From Corynebacterium hansenii (GTDB taxonomy: Bacteria; Actinomycetota; Actinomycetes; Mycobacteriales; Mycobacteriaceae), in assembly GCF_030408795.1 (NCBI RefSeq), contig NZ_CP047211.1:62001-126000 (forward strand): a stretch of 64,000 bases of DNA. Reading direction: 5' to 3'. Positions 55,813 through 64,000 of the stretch are shown here, in pieces. The stretch's first letter is position 1. Each line of letters starts with the position of its first letter. The translations under genes were made by a program, and so were the position numbers. The notes beneath the pieces are model-generated. The model searched no databases, was not told where the DNA came from, and saw only the letters and a list, made by a program, of their open reading frames with translations.

Positions 55813-56700
55813 ATGCCCGCTTTCCCCGCCGAATTCGGAATGCCCGTTCGCGTCGACCTCGTGTCCAGCGCGCCGCGCAAGTCGGAGCGTTTCTACCGTG
55901 AGCTGATGGGCTGGGAGTTCCGGGCGGCGGGTGAGGGCGGCGGCCGGCGCGTCGCCAAGCTCATGGGCATGCCGGTGTCGGTGCTCTTCGGGGCCGACGC
56001 CGATGCGGGGGACGGGGGCGGTGCCGCAGCCTCCGACGCTCCTTCCGCCACCGCCGACCAGTGGCGGGTGAACTTCCACGTCGACGATGCCGCGACGGTG
56101 GTGGAGAAGGCCCGCGGCCTTGGCGCGGACGTCGCCCTCGAGCCGGTGGAGCTCGTCGATGGCGGCGCGATGGCCGTGATCGTCGACCCGACCGGCGCGA
56201 TGGTCGGCCTGCTGCAGCAGCCCGGCGAGCAGGCGTTCGTCGCCGCCGGCGAGCCCGGCGCGCCCGTGTGGTTCGAGCTGATCGCCGGCGACGGCGACCG
56301 TTTCGACGACGTCGTCGCCTTCTACCACGAGCTTTTCGGCTGGGAGATCGCCGTGCGCGCCCGCACCGAGCAGGGCGTGTACGCCGTGGCGATGGAGGGC
56401 GGCGCGCCCTTCGCCGGCCTCGTCGCAGGGCCCCAGGTCGCCGGCCCCGACCAGGAGGGCGCCTTCACCGGGTGGCTCGCGTACCTGGGCGTGGAGAACA
56501 TCGGCCAGGCGGTCATGCGCACCCAGGAGCTGGGCGGCGAGGTGGTCGTGCCCGTGCAGGACACCGAGTTCGGCCCGCTGGCGACCATCGCCGATCCCGC
56601 CGGCGCGACGACCGTGCTGTGCGAGGTGCCGCTGCCTCCGGAGGAGGACGTGCGCGAGTCGGATCCGCTGCAGAACATCGACCTCAGCCAGTTCCAGTAG
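55813..56700 (+). CDS. two-domain VOC (glyoxalase-fold) protein
   Basis: A 295-residue protein with two vicinal-oxygen-chelate modules (about 8-140 and 150-280): VRVDLVSSAPRKSERFYRELMGWEF and GAPVWFELIAGDGDRFDDVVAFYHELFGWEI, each ending with PTGAMVGLLQ or PAGATTVLCEV. Metal ligands expected in this fold are not all obvious, so its role (dioxygenase, isomerase, resistance) is open. GADADAGDGGGAAASDAPS in the first module is a low-complexity insert. Start at ATG 55813, with GGAGG 6 bases upstream. Palindrome B follows 97 bases after the stop. Confidence 0.83.
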   Translation: MPAFPAEFGMPVRVDLVSSAPRKSERFYRELMGWEFRAAGEGGGRRVAKLMGMPVSVLFGADADAGDGGGAAASDAPSATADQWRVNFHVDDAATVVEKARGLGADVALEPVELVDGGAMAVIVDPTGAMVGLLQQPGEQAFVAAGEPGAPVWFELIAGDGDRFDDVVAFYHELFGWEIAVRARTEQGVYAVAMEGGAPFAGLVAGPQVAGPDQEGAFTGWLAYLGVENIGQAVMRTQELGGEVVVPVQDTEFGPLATIADPAGATTVLCEVPLPPEEDVRESDPLQNIDLSQFQ

Positions 56701-56796
56701 GTCGGTACGGGCAGTGTTGGCGGCGGCGCGCTTCTTTCGCCGCTTAACCCACCCCCAATGGGCGCCGGTTCCGCCCGGTTACCCGTGGGAGCCCCG

Positions 56797-56862
56797 TAGA
56801 CCCACCCCGAATGCGCAGACCCACCCCCTGCAACGGGTGGGTCTGCGCATTCGGGGTGGGTC
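56797..56862. repeat. palindrome B between convergent genes
   Basis: A perfect 29-base inverted repeat (56797-56825 and 56834-56862) with an 8-base loop. Its arms include ACCCACCCCGAATGCG, identical to palindrome A at 10.4 kb, followed by a second ACCCACC run. It sits between the convergent VOC gene and isocitrate-type dehydrogenase gene and is a likely strong bidirectional terminator. A decayed fragment TTAACCCACCCCCAATGGGCG lies just upstream (about 56743). Confidence 0.9.
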
Positions 56863-56881
56863 TGCCGTTGGGGCGGCTGCT

Positions 56882-58228
56882 TCAGATGCTTGACGACGCC
56901 AACCGCGCCGCCACCTCGTCCGCGAACCCCGCAGTGGTGTTGTCCCCGCCGAGGTCGGGCGTCGGATGCTCGCGCAGAACGGCGATGACCGCGCGGCGCA
57001 GTCGGCGCCCTCGTTCGCCCAGGTCACCCGCCTCGCCGCCCGTGCCCGCCGCATCACCCTCGCCACCGGCTCCCGCCAGGTCACTCGCAGCACTACCGGC
57101 CCCCGTCGCACCACCGGCGCTCGCAGCATCACCCCCGTCTCCCGCGCCCGCCAGGTGCTCGGCGCACATCGCGGCGGACAGCAGGAACGCCGCGGGGTTG
57201 GCCACGCCGCGCCCGGCGATGTCGGGAGCCGACCCGTGCACGGGCTCGAAAACGGCGTGATCCGCGCCGATGTTGCCCGACGACGGCAGCCCGAGGCCGC
57301 CCATCAGGCCGGCGCCGAGGTCGGAAAGCATGTCTCCGAGCAAGTTCTCGGCGGCGATGACGTCGAAGCTCTCCGGCGCGGTGACCATCCGCATGGCCAC
57401 GGCGTCGGCGTTGGCGATCTCGAACTCGACGCCCGGGAATTCGCCTGCGACCTCGTCGACGGCGTCGCGGATAATGGCCCCGGATTCGCGCAGGATGTTC
57501 GGCTTGTCGGCCACGGTCACGCGCCGCAGCGCCGGGGCGGCCGCTCGCCCGGTGAGCGCCGCGGCGGTGCGCAGCAGCCGTCGCCAAGCGAAACCGGTGG
57601 TCACGCGGAGGGCGACGGCGGTGTCGGCGGGCGTGGAGCGGGAGACCGTCGGGTCCCGCTTGACGACGTCCCAGATCCCCGCCGCAGGCCGGCCCGTCGG
57701 GTGCGCACCGGGACCGTCGGCGGCGGGAGCGTCGGCGTCGCGCATGGAGAAGTCGTGGGAGTAGAGGCCCTCGGTGTTTTCGCGGACGACGGTGAAGCGG
57801 AAGCGGGGCGAGTCCGCGAGCAGGTCCTCTACCGGCCGGACGTTGGCGAAGAGGTCCAGACGGCTGCGCAGCTGCAGCACGGGGGAGCGGTAGGTCAGCC
57901 CGGTGCCGCGGAGGTGGGCGGCGAGTTCGGCGTCGGCTTCGCGGGCGGGCTTGGAGGTGATGGCCGCCATCAGCGCCGCGTCGGCCGACTCGAGCGCGCG
58001 CCACGTTTCCGCCGGCACCGGGTCACCGCCCTCGCACCAGCACCGCCACCCGATTTCGGCGTCGGCGAATTCCCAGGTGGGGAACGCCGCCGAAAGCGCG
58101 GGCCGACTGGCGTCGACGATCTCGGGGCCGATGCCGTCGCCCGGCAGCAGCACGATGCGGTGATTCGGCCCGGGTGCGTGCTCGGGCGCGGGGGAGTCGG
58201 CGGTGCGGCGGTCGTCGTCGGGGCTCAT
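56882..58228 (-). CDS. isocitrate/isopropylmalate dehydrogenase family protein
   Basis: A 448-residue NAD(P)-dependent beta-decarboxylating dehydrogenase. LLPGDGIGPEIV opens the fold; RSRLDLFANVRPV, VRENTEGLYSH, DKPNIL and NADAVAMRMV supply substrate and metal ligands; NLLGDMLSDLGAGLMGGLGLPSSGN and EPVHGSAPDIAGRGVANPAAFLLS end it. The 3-isopropylmalate, isocitrate, homoisocitrate and tartrate enzymes are alike here and the sequence does not settle which. A Gly/Ala/Asp-rich insert (about 362-405) interrupts the C-terminal helices and lengthens the family's usual 340-360 residues. An upstream in-frame ATG (58240) adds MLGA. Its last codons carry a GCTTNNCGACG word (56888). Confidence 0.82.
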   Translation of the reverse strand: MSPDDDRRTADSPAPEHAPGPNHRIVLLPGDGIGPEIVDASRPALSAAFPTWEFADAEIGWRCWCEGGDPVPAETWRALESADAALMAAITSKPAREADAELAAHLRGTGLTYRSPVLQLRSRLDLFANVRPVEDLLADSPRFRFTVVRENTEGLYSHDFSMRDADAPAADGPGAHPTGRPAAGIWDVVKRDPTVSRSTPADTAVALRVTTGFAWRRLLRTAAALTGRAAAPALRRVTVADKPNILRESGAIIRDAVDEVAGEFPGVEFEIANADAVAMRMVTAPESFDVIAAENLLGDMLSDLGAGLMGGLGLPSSGNIGADHAVFEPVHGSAPDIAGRGVANPAAFLLSAAMCAEHLAGAGDGGDAASAGGATGAGSAASDLAGAGGEGDAAGTGGEAGDLGERGRRLRRAVIAVLREHPTPDLGGDNTTAGFADEVAARLASSSI

Positions 58229-58357
58229 GGCCCCGAGCATAGGAGCGACCGCTGCGACGGTCCGGGCGGCCGATGACTCCGGCTGCCGACGGTGCCGGCG
58301 ATTGGCGGGCGGCGCCGGTGTGCGGTGCCGGTGTGCGGCGCCTGGGACGACCGACCG

Positions 58358-58963
58358 CTACTTCGCGAAGGTCACCGGGACGTCGACGACGTCCTCGAAT
58401 CCCTCGGAGTGGTCGCCGAACACCTTGAGGGTGCACGTGTCGGTGCGGCAATCGACGCCGTCGCCGACGGCCTTGGCGGTCAAGCTGATGGAGGCTTCGC
58501 CGTTCTCCGGCACCGGCTGCGTGCCGCCGCGGTTGGACAGCCACGCCTGCGTGCCCGGCGCGGTGCGATCGCCGGTGCAGGCAGGGGCGGGCGAACCCTC
58601 GGCGCGCCCGCCGCAGAAGCCCACGTAGTAGCCGCCGTAGTTCGGGTCGAGGCCGGTCAGCGTGATGGTGACCGTCGCGCCGTCGGCGATGTCCTCGGCC
58701 GGCGAGACCTTCGCGGTGACGCCGTTGCCCTCGGCCTCGGCGGTGGAGGGCCGGGCCTCCGTGGTCTCGGCGGCGGGCGCCCCGGAGGCGGCGGAGGTCG
58801 CGTCGTCTGCGGCGGTGCCCGTGGCGTCGGCGCCGGCGTCCCCGTTTCCGCCGGAGCAGGCGGCCAGCAACGCCACGGCGGCGAGGGCCGGGGCCGCGAA
58901 GATGGCGCGGCGGACCCGGGCGGTGTGGCGTGCGGGCGTGGCGGTGGCGGCGATGTGCTTCAT
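58358..58963 (-). CDS. secreted lipoprotein with an Ig-like/neocarzinostatin-type domain
   Basis: A 201-residue lipoprotein. The signal IFAAPALAAVALLAACSGG ends in a lipobox (LAAC), followed by an Ala/Thr/Asp linker and a beta-rich domain VTITLTGLDPNYGGYYVGFCGGRAEGS..C..., whose cysteine-paired pattern resembles surface domains found on corynebacterial cell-envelope proteins, some in haem uptake loci. The family is not certain. It is divergent from hmuT with a DtxR-like box in the shared gap. GAGGAG lies 8 bases before the ATG (complement 58961-58963). Confidence 0.7.
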   Translation of the reverse strand: MKHIAATATPARHTARVRRAIFAAPALAAVALLAACSGGNGDAGADATGTAADDATSAASGAPAAETTEARPSTAEAEGNGVTAKVSPAEDIADGATVTITLTGLDPNYGGYYVGFCGGRAEGSPAPACTGDRTAPGTQAWLSNRGGTQPVPENGEASISLTAKAVGDGVDCRTDTCTLKVFGDHSEGFEDVVDVPVTFAK

Positions 58964-59323
58964 CGGATGCTCCTCGATGGCGTGCCCGGGGCGCGTCGCG
59001 GCGACCCCGGTGTCGGCGATGGTTTCGGCCGGCATCTCATTGCCGGCTCAGGTGCGGCTCATGCTAACATCAACCGGCAAGGCAAGCCTAACTAAGGTGA
59101 GGCTGGGCGCATGGCTGACGCGGTGTGGTGCAGTGCGTGTGCGGCGGTGCCGACCGGGACACACCGGCCGCCACACATCGGCCGACACGCACCAAGCGCG
59201 ACACTTCGGCCGCGACACTTCGGCCGTCGCCCACGCGTCGGCCGTCGTCCCCGCGATAGCCACCGCCCGCCCCACCGCCGCCCTTCGCCTGACCCGCTTT
59301 CGCCGACATGGAACAGGAGCCAC
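58964..59323 (+). promoter_or_regulatory. divergent region upstream of hmuT
   Basis: A 360-base gap. It contains a DtxR-like box (59078-59096) and, further on (about 59150-59250), a loosely repeated 'cgacacttcggccg' pattern. A reading frame from 59111 continues into hmuT but has no family support and is not called a gene. AGGAG precedes the hmuT ATG. Confidence 0.55.
59078..59096. promoter_or_regulatory. DtxR-like iron box upstream of hmuT
   Basis: CAAGGCAAGCCTAACTAAG matches about 12 of 19 bases of the DtxR consensus TTAGGTTAGCCTAACCTAA, including the AGCCTAAC core. Placement in the hmuT-lipoprotein divergent gap is where iron control of haem uptake is known in C. diphtheriae. The match is partial. 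Confidence 0.6.
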
Positions 59324-60364
59324 ATGCCGACGTCCCTGACCAGGCGCCACGGCGTCGTCGCCGCCGCACTGGTGTGCCTGGTGCTCATCGCCGGCCTCTT
59401 CGGCTGCGCCGCCCCGGGCCCGGCCGCCGGCGCATCCGCCGGAGCGCCCGCCGGCCACGTCTCGGCCACGCTGCCGCCGGCCGCGCCGGAAGTCCTCGTC
59501 GACGCCCCCGAGCCGCAGCTGCCGGTCACCGTCACGTGGGACGGCACGCCCGTCGAGGTGACGGCGGCCGACCGCATCCTCACGCTCGATCGCGCCGGCG
59601 CGCTGTCGCGGATGGTGTGGGCGCTGGGCCTCGGCGAGCGCCTGGTCGGCCGCGACTCGGCCACCGACTTCCCCGGCGTCGCCGACCTCCCGCAGGTCAC
59701 GCCGGGCGGCCACACCATCAACGCGGAGTCGATCCTGAAGTTGCGCCCCGACGTCATCCTCACCGACGGCTCGATCGGCCCGTCGCGGGTGCTGGACACC
59801 GTCGCCGCCGCCGGCATCGCCGTCGTCCGCATCCCCGACGAGCGGACGCCGGACACCATCGCGACGATGGCGGCGCAGGTGGCCACGACGCTGGGCCTGA
59901 AAAAGCACGGCGACGACGTCGGCGCGGCGATCGTCGCAAAGCTCGACGACGCCACCCGCGACGCCCGCGCCCGCGCCGACGGCCGCCGCATGATGGTCCT
60001 CTACCTGCGCGGCACCTCCGTCGCGATGATCGCGGGCCCCGACTCCGGAGCCTCGTCGCTGATCGGGCGGCTCGGCGGCACGGATGCCGCGGCGGGCCTG
60101 GGCCTGGACTCCTCCTTCACGCCGCTGACGCCGGAAGCGCTGGTCAAGGCGGCGCCGGACACGGTGATCGTCATGAGCGGCGGCCTCGAGTCGATCGGCG
60201 GCCCCGCCGGCCTGAACTCGCTGCCCGGCATGGCGCAGACGCCCGCCGGCGCCAACGGCAGCGTCCTCGACGTCCCCGATTCGCAGCTGCTGTCCTTCGG
60301 CCCCGACACCCCGCGCGTGATCGCGGCGATGGCCGACGCCCTCTACGGGAAGGAGAAGCGATGA
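59324..60364 (+). CDS. hmuT: haem ABC transporter substrate-binding lipoprotein
   Basis: A 346-residue periplasmic-binding-type lipoprotein. Lipobox LFGC gives the lipidated Cys28. TLDRAGALSRMVWALGLGERLVGRDSATDFPGV, GGHTINAESILKLRPDVILTD and MVLYLRGTSVAMIAG follow the C. diphtheriae HmuT pattern, and His (GGHT) and Tyr (VLYLRG) are in the places of its haem ligands. It hands haem to HmuUV. ATG at 59324 has AGGAG six bases upstream; stop overlaps hmuU (ATGA). Confidence 0.9.
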   Translation: MPTSLTRRHGVVAAALVCLVLIAGLFGCAAPGPAAGASAGAPAGHVSATLPPAAPEVLVDAPEPQLPVTVTWDGTPVEVTAADRILTLDRAGALSRMVWALGLGERLVGRDSATDFPGVADLPQVTPGGHTINAESILKLRPDVILTDGSIGPSRVLDTVAAAGIAVVRIPDERTPDTIATMAAQVATTLGLKKHGDDVGAAIVAKLDDATRDARARADGRRMMVLYLRGTSVAMIAGPDSGASSLIGRLGGTDAAAGLGLDSSFTPLTPEALVKAAPDTVIVMSGGLESIGGPAGLNSLPGMAQTPAGANGSVLDVPDSQLLSFGPDTPRVIAAMADALYGKEKR

Positions 60365-61548
60365 CCGTGGTGCTGCCCGCCTCCGCGACGGGTTCGGCTC
60401 CCGAATCCGCGACCGCTCCCGCGTCCGGCTCCGCGCCGGCCCCCGCCCCCGCTTCACGACGCCCCGCCGCCGACGGGCCCGCCGCTCCCGAGAACCACGC
60501 CCCGGACCACGTCGACGCGGCCGCCCGCGCGCGGCGCCGAAAGGCGGTGATCGTCCATGCCGTCCTGGCGGCGGCGCTGGTCGCTGCGGTGCTGTGGTCG
60601 GCGACGATCGGCCAATACGGCACCGGCGCGCTCGACTCGCTGCGGTCGATCGTCGGCGCCGGCGGGGATGCCGACGTGGTCATGTGGCAGGTCCGCCTGC
60701 CGCGCATCGCGCTCGCCCTCATCGTCGGTGCGGGGCTGGCGGTCGCGGGCGTTGCCCTCCAGGCGGTGTTCGGCAATCCGCTGGCCGAACCGGGCCTGGT
60801 GGGCGTGTCCTCCGGGGCGGCCGTCGGCGCCGCCGCGGTGACCGTCGCCGGGGGCGCCGCCCTGCCCGCCGCCCTTGGCGCCGCCGCGGCCGACTGGGCC
60901 ATCGCCGCCGGGGCCTTCGCGGGCGGCGCGCTCGCCACCGCCGTCGTCGCGGCCACCGCACGCGGCGGGCGCGACGTCGCCCGCATCATCCTCGTCGGCG
61001 TGGCGGTCAACGCCGTGTGCGGCGGCCTCGTTTCCGGGCTGACGTTCATCGCCGAACCCGCCGCCCGCGACCGCATCGTCTTCTGGCAGATGGGCAGCTT
61101 CGCCGGCGGCGACTGGACCTCCGCCGCCATCGCCGCCGCCGTCACCGCCCCCGCCGCCGGCGTGATGTGGGCGCTCGCCCGGCGCCTGGACCTGCTCGGT
61201 TTGGGGCAGGCGCAGGCCGGTCACCTGGGCGTGGACGTCGTCAAGCTCCGCCGCACCGTCATCGCGCTGACGGCGCTGGTCGTCGCGGTGGGCGTGGCGT
61301 TTTCCGGCATCATCGTCTTCATCGGGCTGGTCGTGCCGCACGCGCTGCGGCTGATCCTCGGACCCGGGCATTCGGCGCTGCTGCCGGCGTCGCTGCTGGG
61401 CGGCGCGCTGGTGGCCACGCTCGCCGACCTCGCCGCGCGCACCCTCGTCACCGGCGCGGACCTGCCGCTGGGCATGCTGACCTCCCTCGTCGGCGGGCCC
61501 CTGTTCTTCTGGCTGCTGGTGCGCGGCGGACGGGCGGTGCGGCGATGA
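60361..61548 (+). CDS. hmuU: haem ABC transporter permease
   Basis: A 395-residue FecCD-type permease. LPRIALALIVGAGLAVAGVALQAVFGNPLAEPGLVGVSSGAAVGA is the family's core block; nine to ten helices follow, ending with FIGLVVPHALRLILGPGHSALLPAS. A roughly 60-residue Ala/Pro-rich cytoplasmic tail precedes the first helix; its DNA carries a GCTTCACGACG word at 60451 that forces rare TCA and CGA codons. ATG at 60361 overlaps the hmuT stop; the end overlaps hmuV. Confidence 0.92.
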   Translation: MTVVLPASATGSAPESATAPASGSAPAPAPASRRPAADGPAAPENHAPDHVDAAARARRRKAVIVHAVLAAALVAAVLWSATIGQYGTGALDSLRSIVGAGGDADVVMWQVRLPRIALALIVGAGLAVAGVALQAVFGNPLAEPGLVGVSSGAAVGAAAVTVAGGAALPAALGAAAADWAIAAGAFAGGALATAVVAATARGGRDVARIILVGVAVNAVCGGLVSGLTFIAEPAARDRIVFWQMGSFAGGDWTSAAIAAAVTAPAAGVMWALARRLDLLGLGQAQAGHLGVDVVKLRRTVIALTALVVAVGVAFSGIIVFIGLVVPHALRLILGPGHSALLPASLLGGALVATLADLAARTLVTGADLPLGMLTSLVGGPLFFWLLVRGGRAVRR

Positions 61549-62378
61549 GGGCCCCCGACCTCCGCGACATCCTGCCCGCCCCGGCCGTGCCCCGCCCGAC
61601 GCGGGGCGCCGGGCTGGCGGCGCGGTCCGTCACGGTCCGGCGGTCCGGGCGCGTGCTGCTTGACGACGTCACCGTCCACGCCGCCCCCGGCCGCGTAACG
61701 GCACTGGTCGGGCCGAATGGCGCGGGCAAATCGACGCTGCTCGGGGCGCTGTCCGGCGACGGTGCGATCGACTCCGGGAGCGTCGTGCTCGACGGCGTGG
61801 ACCTGAGCCGCACCCCGATCCGCGACCGCGCCCGGCTCCGCGCGGTGCTGCCGCAATCCCATCCCGCCACGGTGCCGTTCACCGCCGGCGAGGTCATCGA
61901 ATTCGGCCGCGCGCCATGGGGTGAACCCGACCCCGGACTGCGCCGCCGCGTCATCGCCGAATGCGACGTCGCGCATCTGCTCGACCGCCCCGTCACCGTG
62001 CTGTCCGGCGGCGAACTCGCCCGCGTGCACTGCGCCCGGGTGCTCATGCAGGACACTCCCGCGCTGCTTCTCGACGAACCCACCGCCGCCCTCGACCTCC
62101 GCCACGCGGAGGCGATGCTGCGGCTCATCGCCGGGCGCGCCCGCGAGGGAGCCACCGTCGTCGTGGTCATGCACGACCTCGCGGCGGCCGCCGCCCACGC
62201 CGACGACGTCATCGTCCTCGACCACGGGCGCGTCGTCGCCGCCGGGGCTCCTGCGGACACGCTGACCGCCGAACTCATCGGCCGGGTGTGGGGCCTCGAC
62301 GTCGAAGTGCTCGCCGACTCCGGCGGCAACCCCGTCATCGTCCCCGTGCGGGGGAGGTGCGCCACGGCGGCGTCGTGA
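61545..62378 (+). CDS. hmuV: haem ABC transporter ATP-binding protein
   Basis: A 277-residue ABC ATPase. Walker A VGPNGAGKST (about 57-66), Q-loop LPQSHP, signature LSGGELARV, Walker B ALLLDEPTAALD and H-loop VVMHDL are all intact. It energises HmuU. ATG at 61545 overlaps hmuU by four bases. The C-terminal RGRCATAAS is short; 74 bases with two copies of ACCAGCGACAACC then lead to hmuO. Confidence 0.93.
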   Translation: MRAPDLRDILPAPAVPRPTRGAGLAARSVTVRRSGRVLLDDVTVHAAPGRVTALVGPNGAGKSTLLGALSGDGAIDSGSVVLDGVDLSRTPIRDRARLRAVLPQSHPATVPFTAGEVIEFGRAPWGEPDPGLRRRVIAECDVAHLLDRPVTVLSGGELARVHCARVLMQDTPALLLDEPTAALDLRHAEAMLRLIAGRAREGATVVVVMHDLAAAAAHADDVIVLDHGRVVAAGAPADTLTAELIGRVWGLDVEVLADSGGNPVIVPVRGRCATAAS

Positions 62379-62452
62379 AGCGAAAAGGCGAAAGCGAGAA
62401 AACGAACATCACCAGCGACAACCACCAGCGACAACCACCAAGGAGGGGCGAC

Positions 62453-63118
62453 ATGCTCCGGACGACCACCGACCGACTGACCACCCGACTGCGGGAGGCC
62501 ACCGCCGCCGCCCACGACGACGCCGAAAACTCCGGCTTCATGAGCTCCCTGCTCACCGGGGAGCTGCACGTCAGCGCCGCCGCGGACCTCGCCGAACAGC
62601 TGTGGTTCATATACGGGGCGCTGGAAGCGGCCGTCCGCGACATCGACGGCACCCCCGAAGGCGCCGCGATCCGCGACGCCCGGCTGGAGCGCCACGAAGC
62701 GCTCGAAGAGGACCTCGAATTCCTCGTCGGGCCGCGCTGGCGGGCGACGATCGAGGCGCTGCCGGCCACCGTCGCCTACGTCAACCGGTTGACCGAGCTC
62801 GGCCGCGCCCGCAACGCGCCGGCGCTGGTCGCGCACCACTACGTGCGCTACCTCGGCGACCTGTCCGGCGGGCAGATCATCGCCCGCAGGCTCCGCGACC
62901 ACTACGGCATCGACGGCGCCGGCGCGCGGTTCTACGACTTCGCCGACCTGGGCAAGATCAAGCCCTACCGCGACGATTACCGCCGTCGGCTCGATGGCCT
63001 CGACCTGCACGGCGACGTGAGGGACCGGGTCCTCGCGGAAGCCGTCCTGGCCTTCCGCATGAACACCGCGGTCTTCCGCGAACTCGGAGCGCGCCACCGG
63101 CCGACCATCGTGGGGTGA
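62453..63118 (+). CDS. hmuO: haem oxygenase
   Basis: A 221-residue biliverdin-producing haem oxygenase that releases iron from imported haem. The proximal haem ligand is His21 in AAAHDDAENSGFM; the distal helix kink is GDLSGGQII; HHYVRYLGDLSGGQ and FYDFADLGKIKPYRDDYRRRLD are family blocks. It is like C. diphtheriae HmuO. AGGAGGGG precedes the ATG. Co-transcription with hmuTUV is likely (74-base gap), so uptake and breakdown share one locus. A perfect hairpin ends the group. Confidence 0.93.
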   Translation: MLRTTTDRLTTRLREATAAAHDDAENSGFMSSLLTGELHVSAAADLAEQLWFIYGALEAAVRDIDGTPEGAAIRDARLERHEALEEDLEFLVGPRWRATIEALPATVAYVNRLTELGRARNAPALVAHHYVRYLGDLSGGQIIARRLRDHYGIDGAGARFYDFADLGKIKPYRDDYRRRLDGLDLHGDVRDRVLAEAVLAFRMNTAVFRELGARHRPTIVG

Positions 63119-63164
63119 GATTGACGTGGGCTGAGATCGACGTCGGCTGAAATAGACGCGGGGT
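63117..63164 (+). repeat. three 16-base tandem units after hmuO
   Basis: GAGATTGACGTGGGCT, GAGATCGACGTCGGCT and GAAATAGACGCGGGGT follow one another from the hmuO stop. The units differ at a few places. Possible slippage-derived expansion; no function evident. Confidence 0.55.
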
Positions 63165-63193
63165 GCGCGCCAGTGCGTGGCATCCAATGCGCG

Positions 63194-63225
63194 AACCCCG
63201 CGCCGGAATGAACCGGCGCGGGGTT
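63194..63225. terminator. bidirectional hairpin after hmuO
   Basis: Perfect 13-base arms AACCCCGCGCCGG (63194-63206) and its complement (63213-63225) with a 6-base loop, between convergent hmuO and the phosphohexomutase gene. The AACCCC side gives a U-rich-poor but strong stem. Confidence 0.85.
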
Positions 63226-63247
63226 TCCGCGGTGTTGCCGCCGGGAA

Positions 63248-64000
63248 CTACATCCCCAGGACCTCCGACAATTCGTCGGCGATGGTGCGCAGCCGGGCCG
63301 CGGCCTCGTCGTGGGGCACGGGCGCGGTGGCCGGGTCGGAGCCATCTGCGGCGCCGACCGGCACGATCACCTCGAGGTAGCACTTCAGCTTCGGCTCGGT
63401 GCCGGACGGGCGCGCGATGACGCGGTCGTCGTCCTCGGTGAGCAGCATCAGCCCGTCGGTGGGCGGCAGGCCCTCCCAGCCGTCGGAAAGATCGTGGACG
63501 GCGGTGACCTTCGAACCGGCCAGCGTCGCCGGCGGGTTCGCGCGCAGCCGGGCCATGCCCTCCGCGATGAGCGAGGTGTCTTCCACCCGGAACGTCAGCG
63601 GCGCGGTCTTGTGCAGGCCGTGCGCGCGGGCGAGATCGTCGAGCAGATCGGCGGGGCCGCGGCCGGCGGCCTTGAGCGACGCGACCAGATCGGCCACGCG
63701 CACCGCTGCGGTGACGCCGTCCTTGTCGCGCACGCGGGTCGGGTCGGTGCAGTAGCCGATGGCCTCCTCGTAGCCGAACACCATGCCGGGCGTGCCGGCG
63801 ATCCACTTGAACCCGGTCAGCGTCGTCGCGTGGGCCAGGCCGTGGGCGGCGGCGATGCGCGCGTTGAGCCGGGACGACACGATCGAGTTCGCCAGGGCGG
63901 GCTTCGATCCGTCGGCGGCGTCGGCACCTGCTGCACCAGCGCCGGAGCCGTGCTCCGCCTCCACCTGCGCGGCGATCATCTCGCCCAGCAGGGCGCCGAT
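63248..64000 (-). CDS. phosphoglucomutase/phosphomannomutase C-terminal part (5' end outside window)
   Basis: The last 250 residues of an alpha-D-phosphohexomutase; the frame is open to the window edge. GTPGMVFGYEEAIGYCTDP is the sugar-specificity loop (GYEEAIG), and RPSGTEPKLKCYLEV is the phosphate-binding loop of domain 4. The actinobacterial PmmB/PgmB group has about 530-550 residues, so slightly under half is seen. It supplies mannose-1-phosphate or glucose-1-phosphate for wall and glycolipid synthesis. Low-complexity PALAN..GSGAGAAGADAADGS region lies near the cut edge. Confidence 0.85.
   Translation of the reverse strand: MGALLGEMIAAQVEAEHGSGAGAAGADAADGSKPALANSIVSSRLNARIAAAHGLAHATTLTGFKWIAGTPGMVFGYEEAIGYCTDPTRVRDKDGVTAAVRVADLVASLKAAGRGPADLLDDLARAHGLHKTAPLTFRVEDTSLIAEGMARLRANPPATLAGSKVTAVHDLSDGWEGLPPTDGLMLLTEDDDRVIARPSGTEPKLKCYLEVIVPVGAADGSDPATAPVPHDEAAARLRTIADELSEVLGM

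Noticed and set aside
59111..59323. Open frame upstream of hmuT, in frame with it
   Set aside because: Arg/Pro/His-rich, no family resemblance, and hmuT has its own signal peptide and ribosome site.

Overview
The window is very GC-rich (roughly 70% or more by eye) and reads as a chromosomal segment of a high-GC actinobacterium, most likely a Corynebacterium. That placement is inferred from the gene set: a two-domain LysX, a gltBD operon with a CRP/GlxR-type half-matching site, a SalI/XamI-like methylase gene pair, a ROK-type SsuR-like regulator with an McbR-type operator, and an hmuTUV-hmuO haem locus with a DtxR-like box. Genes are dense, operons are short and often overlap by ATGA or 8 bases, and codon use is overwhelmingly G/C-ending.

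Layout. 0-2.3 kb: two tandem MFS exporters (the first cut by the window edge). 2.3-4.9 kb: Rieske lipoprotein, YggS-type PLP protein, GT87 mannosyltransferase. 5.0-10.4 kb: a tandem glycine riboswitch followed by gcvP-gcvT-gcvH. 10.6-17.2 kb: HrpB helicase, amidohydrolase, cation efflux protein, alpha/beta hydrolase, 3-methyladenine glycosylase. 17.2-19.8 kb: a less GC-rich restriction-modification island whose last gene overlaps tag. 20-25.6 kb: TrhA/haemolysin III, O6-methylguanine methyltransferase, nitroreductase, 2,4-dienoyl-CoA reductase, a Tat-exported esterase. 25.9-33.6 kb: lysX with two hydrolases, a LysE exporter and two SDRs. 33.9-39.3 kb: fatty-acid genes (acyl-CoA ligase, acyl-CoA oxidase-like dehydrogenase) and an HNH lipoprotein whose frame runs into its neighbour. 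39.7-46.0 kb: gltBD. 46-49.5 kb: YbjQ, large catalase, HPP protein. 49.5-55.4 kb: a sulfur-starvation cluster (ssuR-like, ssuD, a frameshifted flavin reductase, sfnG-like, sfnB-like). 55.4-58.2 kb: S4 protein, VOC protein, isocitrate/isopropylmalate-type dehydrogenase. 58.4-63.1 kb: a secreted lipoprotein and the haem uptake/degradation operon. 63.2 kb to the end: a phosphohexomutase, cut by the edge.

Three kinds of structure are not explained by the genes. First, an 11-base word GCTTNNCGACG is scattered through the window on both strands (38 copies with the commonest central pairs, about 53 in all), in several reading frames, in intergenic DNA and in a terminator stem, often at the cost of rare codons; close neighbours are always inverted. 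This looks like a DNA-level signal of the kind seen for DNA uptake sequences and is the most interesting item here. Second, long perfect palindromes sit between convergent genes; two of them, 46 kb apart, share the same arm sequence. Third, several core enzymes (GcvP, GcvT, an SDR, a VOC protein, an isocitrate-type dehydrogenase) carry Gly/Ala/Asp-rich low-complexity inserts.

Regulatory reading: glycine controls gcv through the riboswitch; sulfur supply probably controls the ssu/sfn cluster through an McbR-type box placed between the -35 and -10 of a leaderless ssuR-like gene; iron probably controls hmuTUVO.
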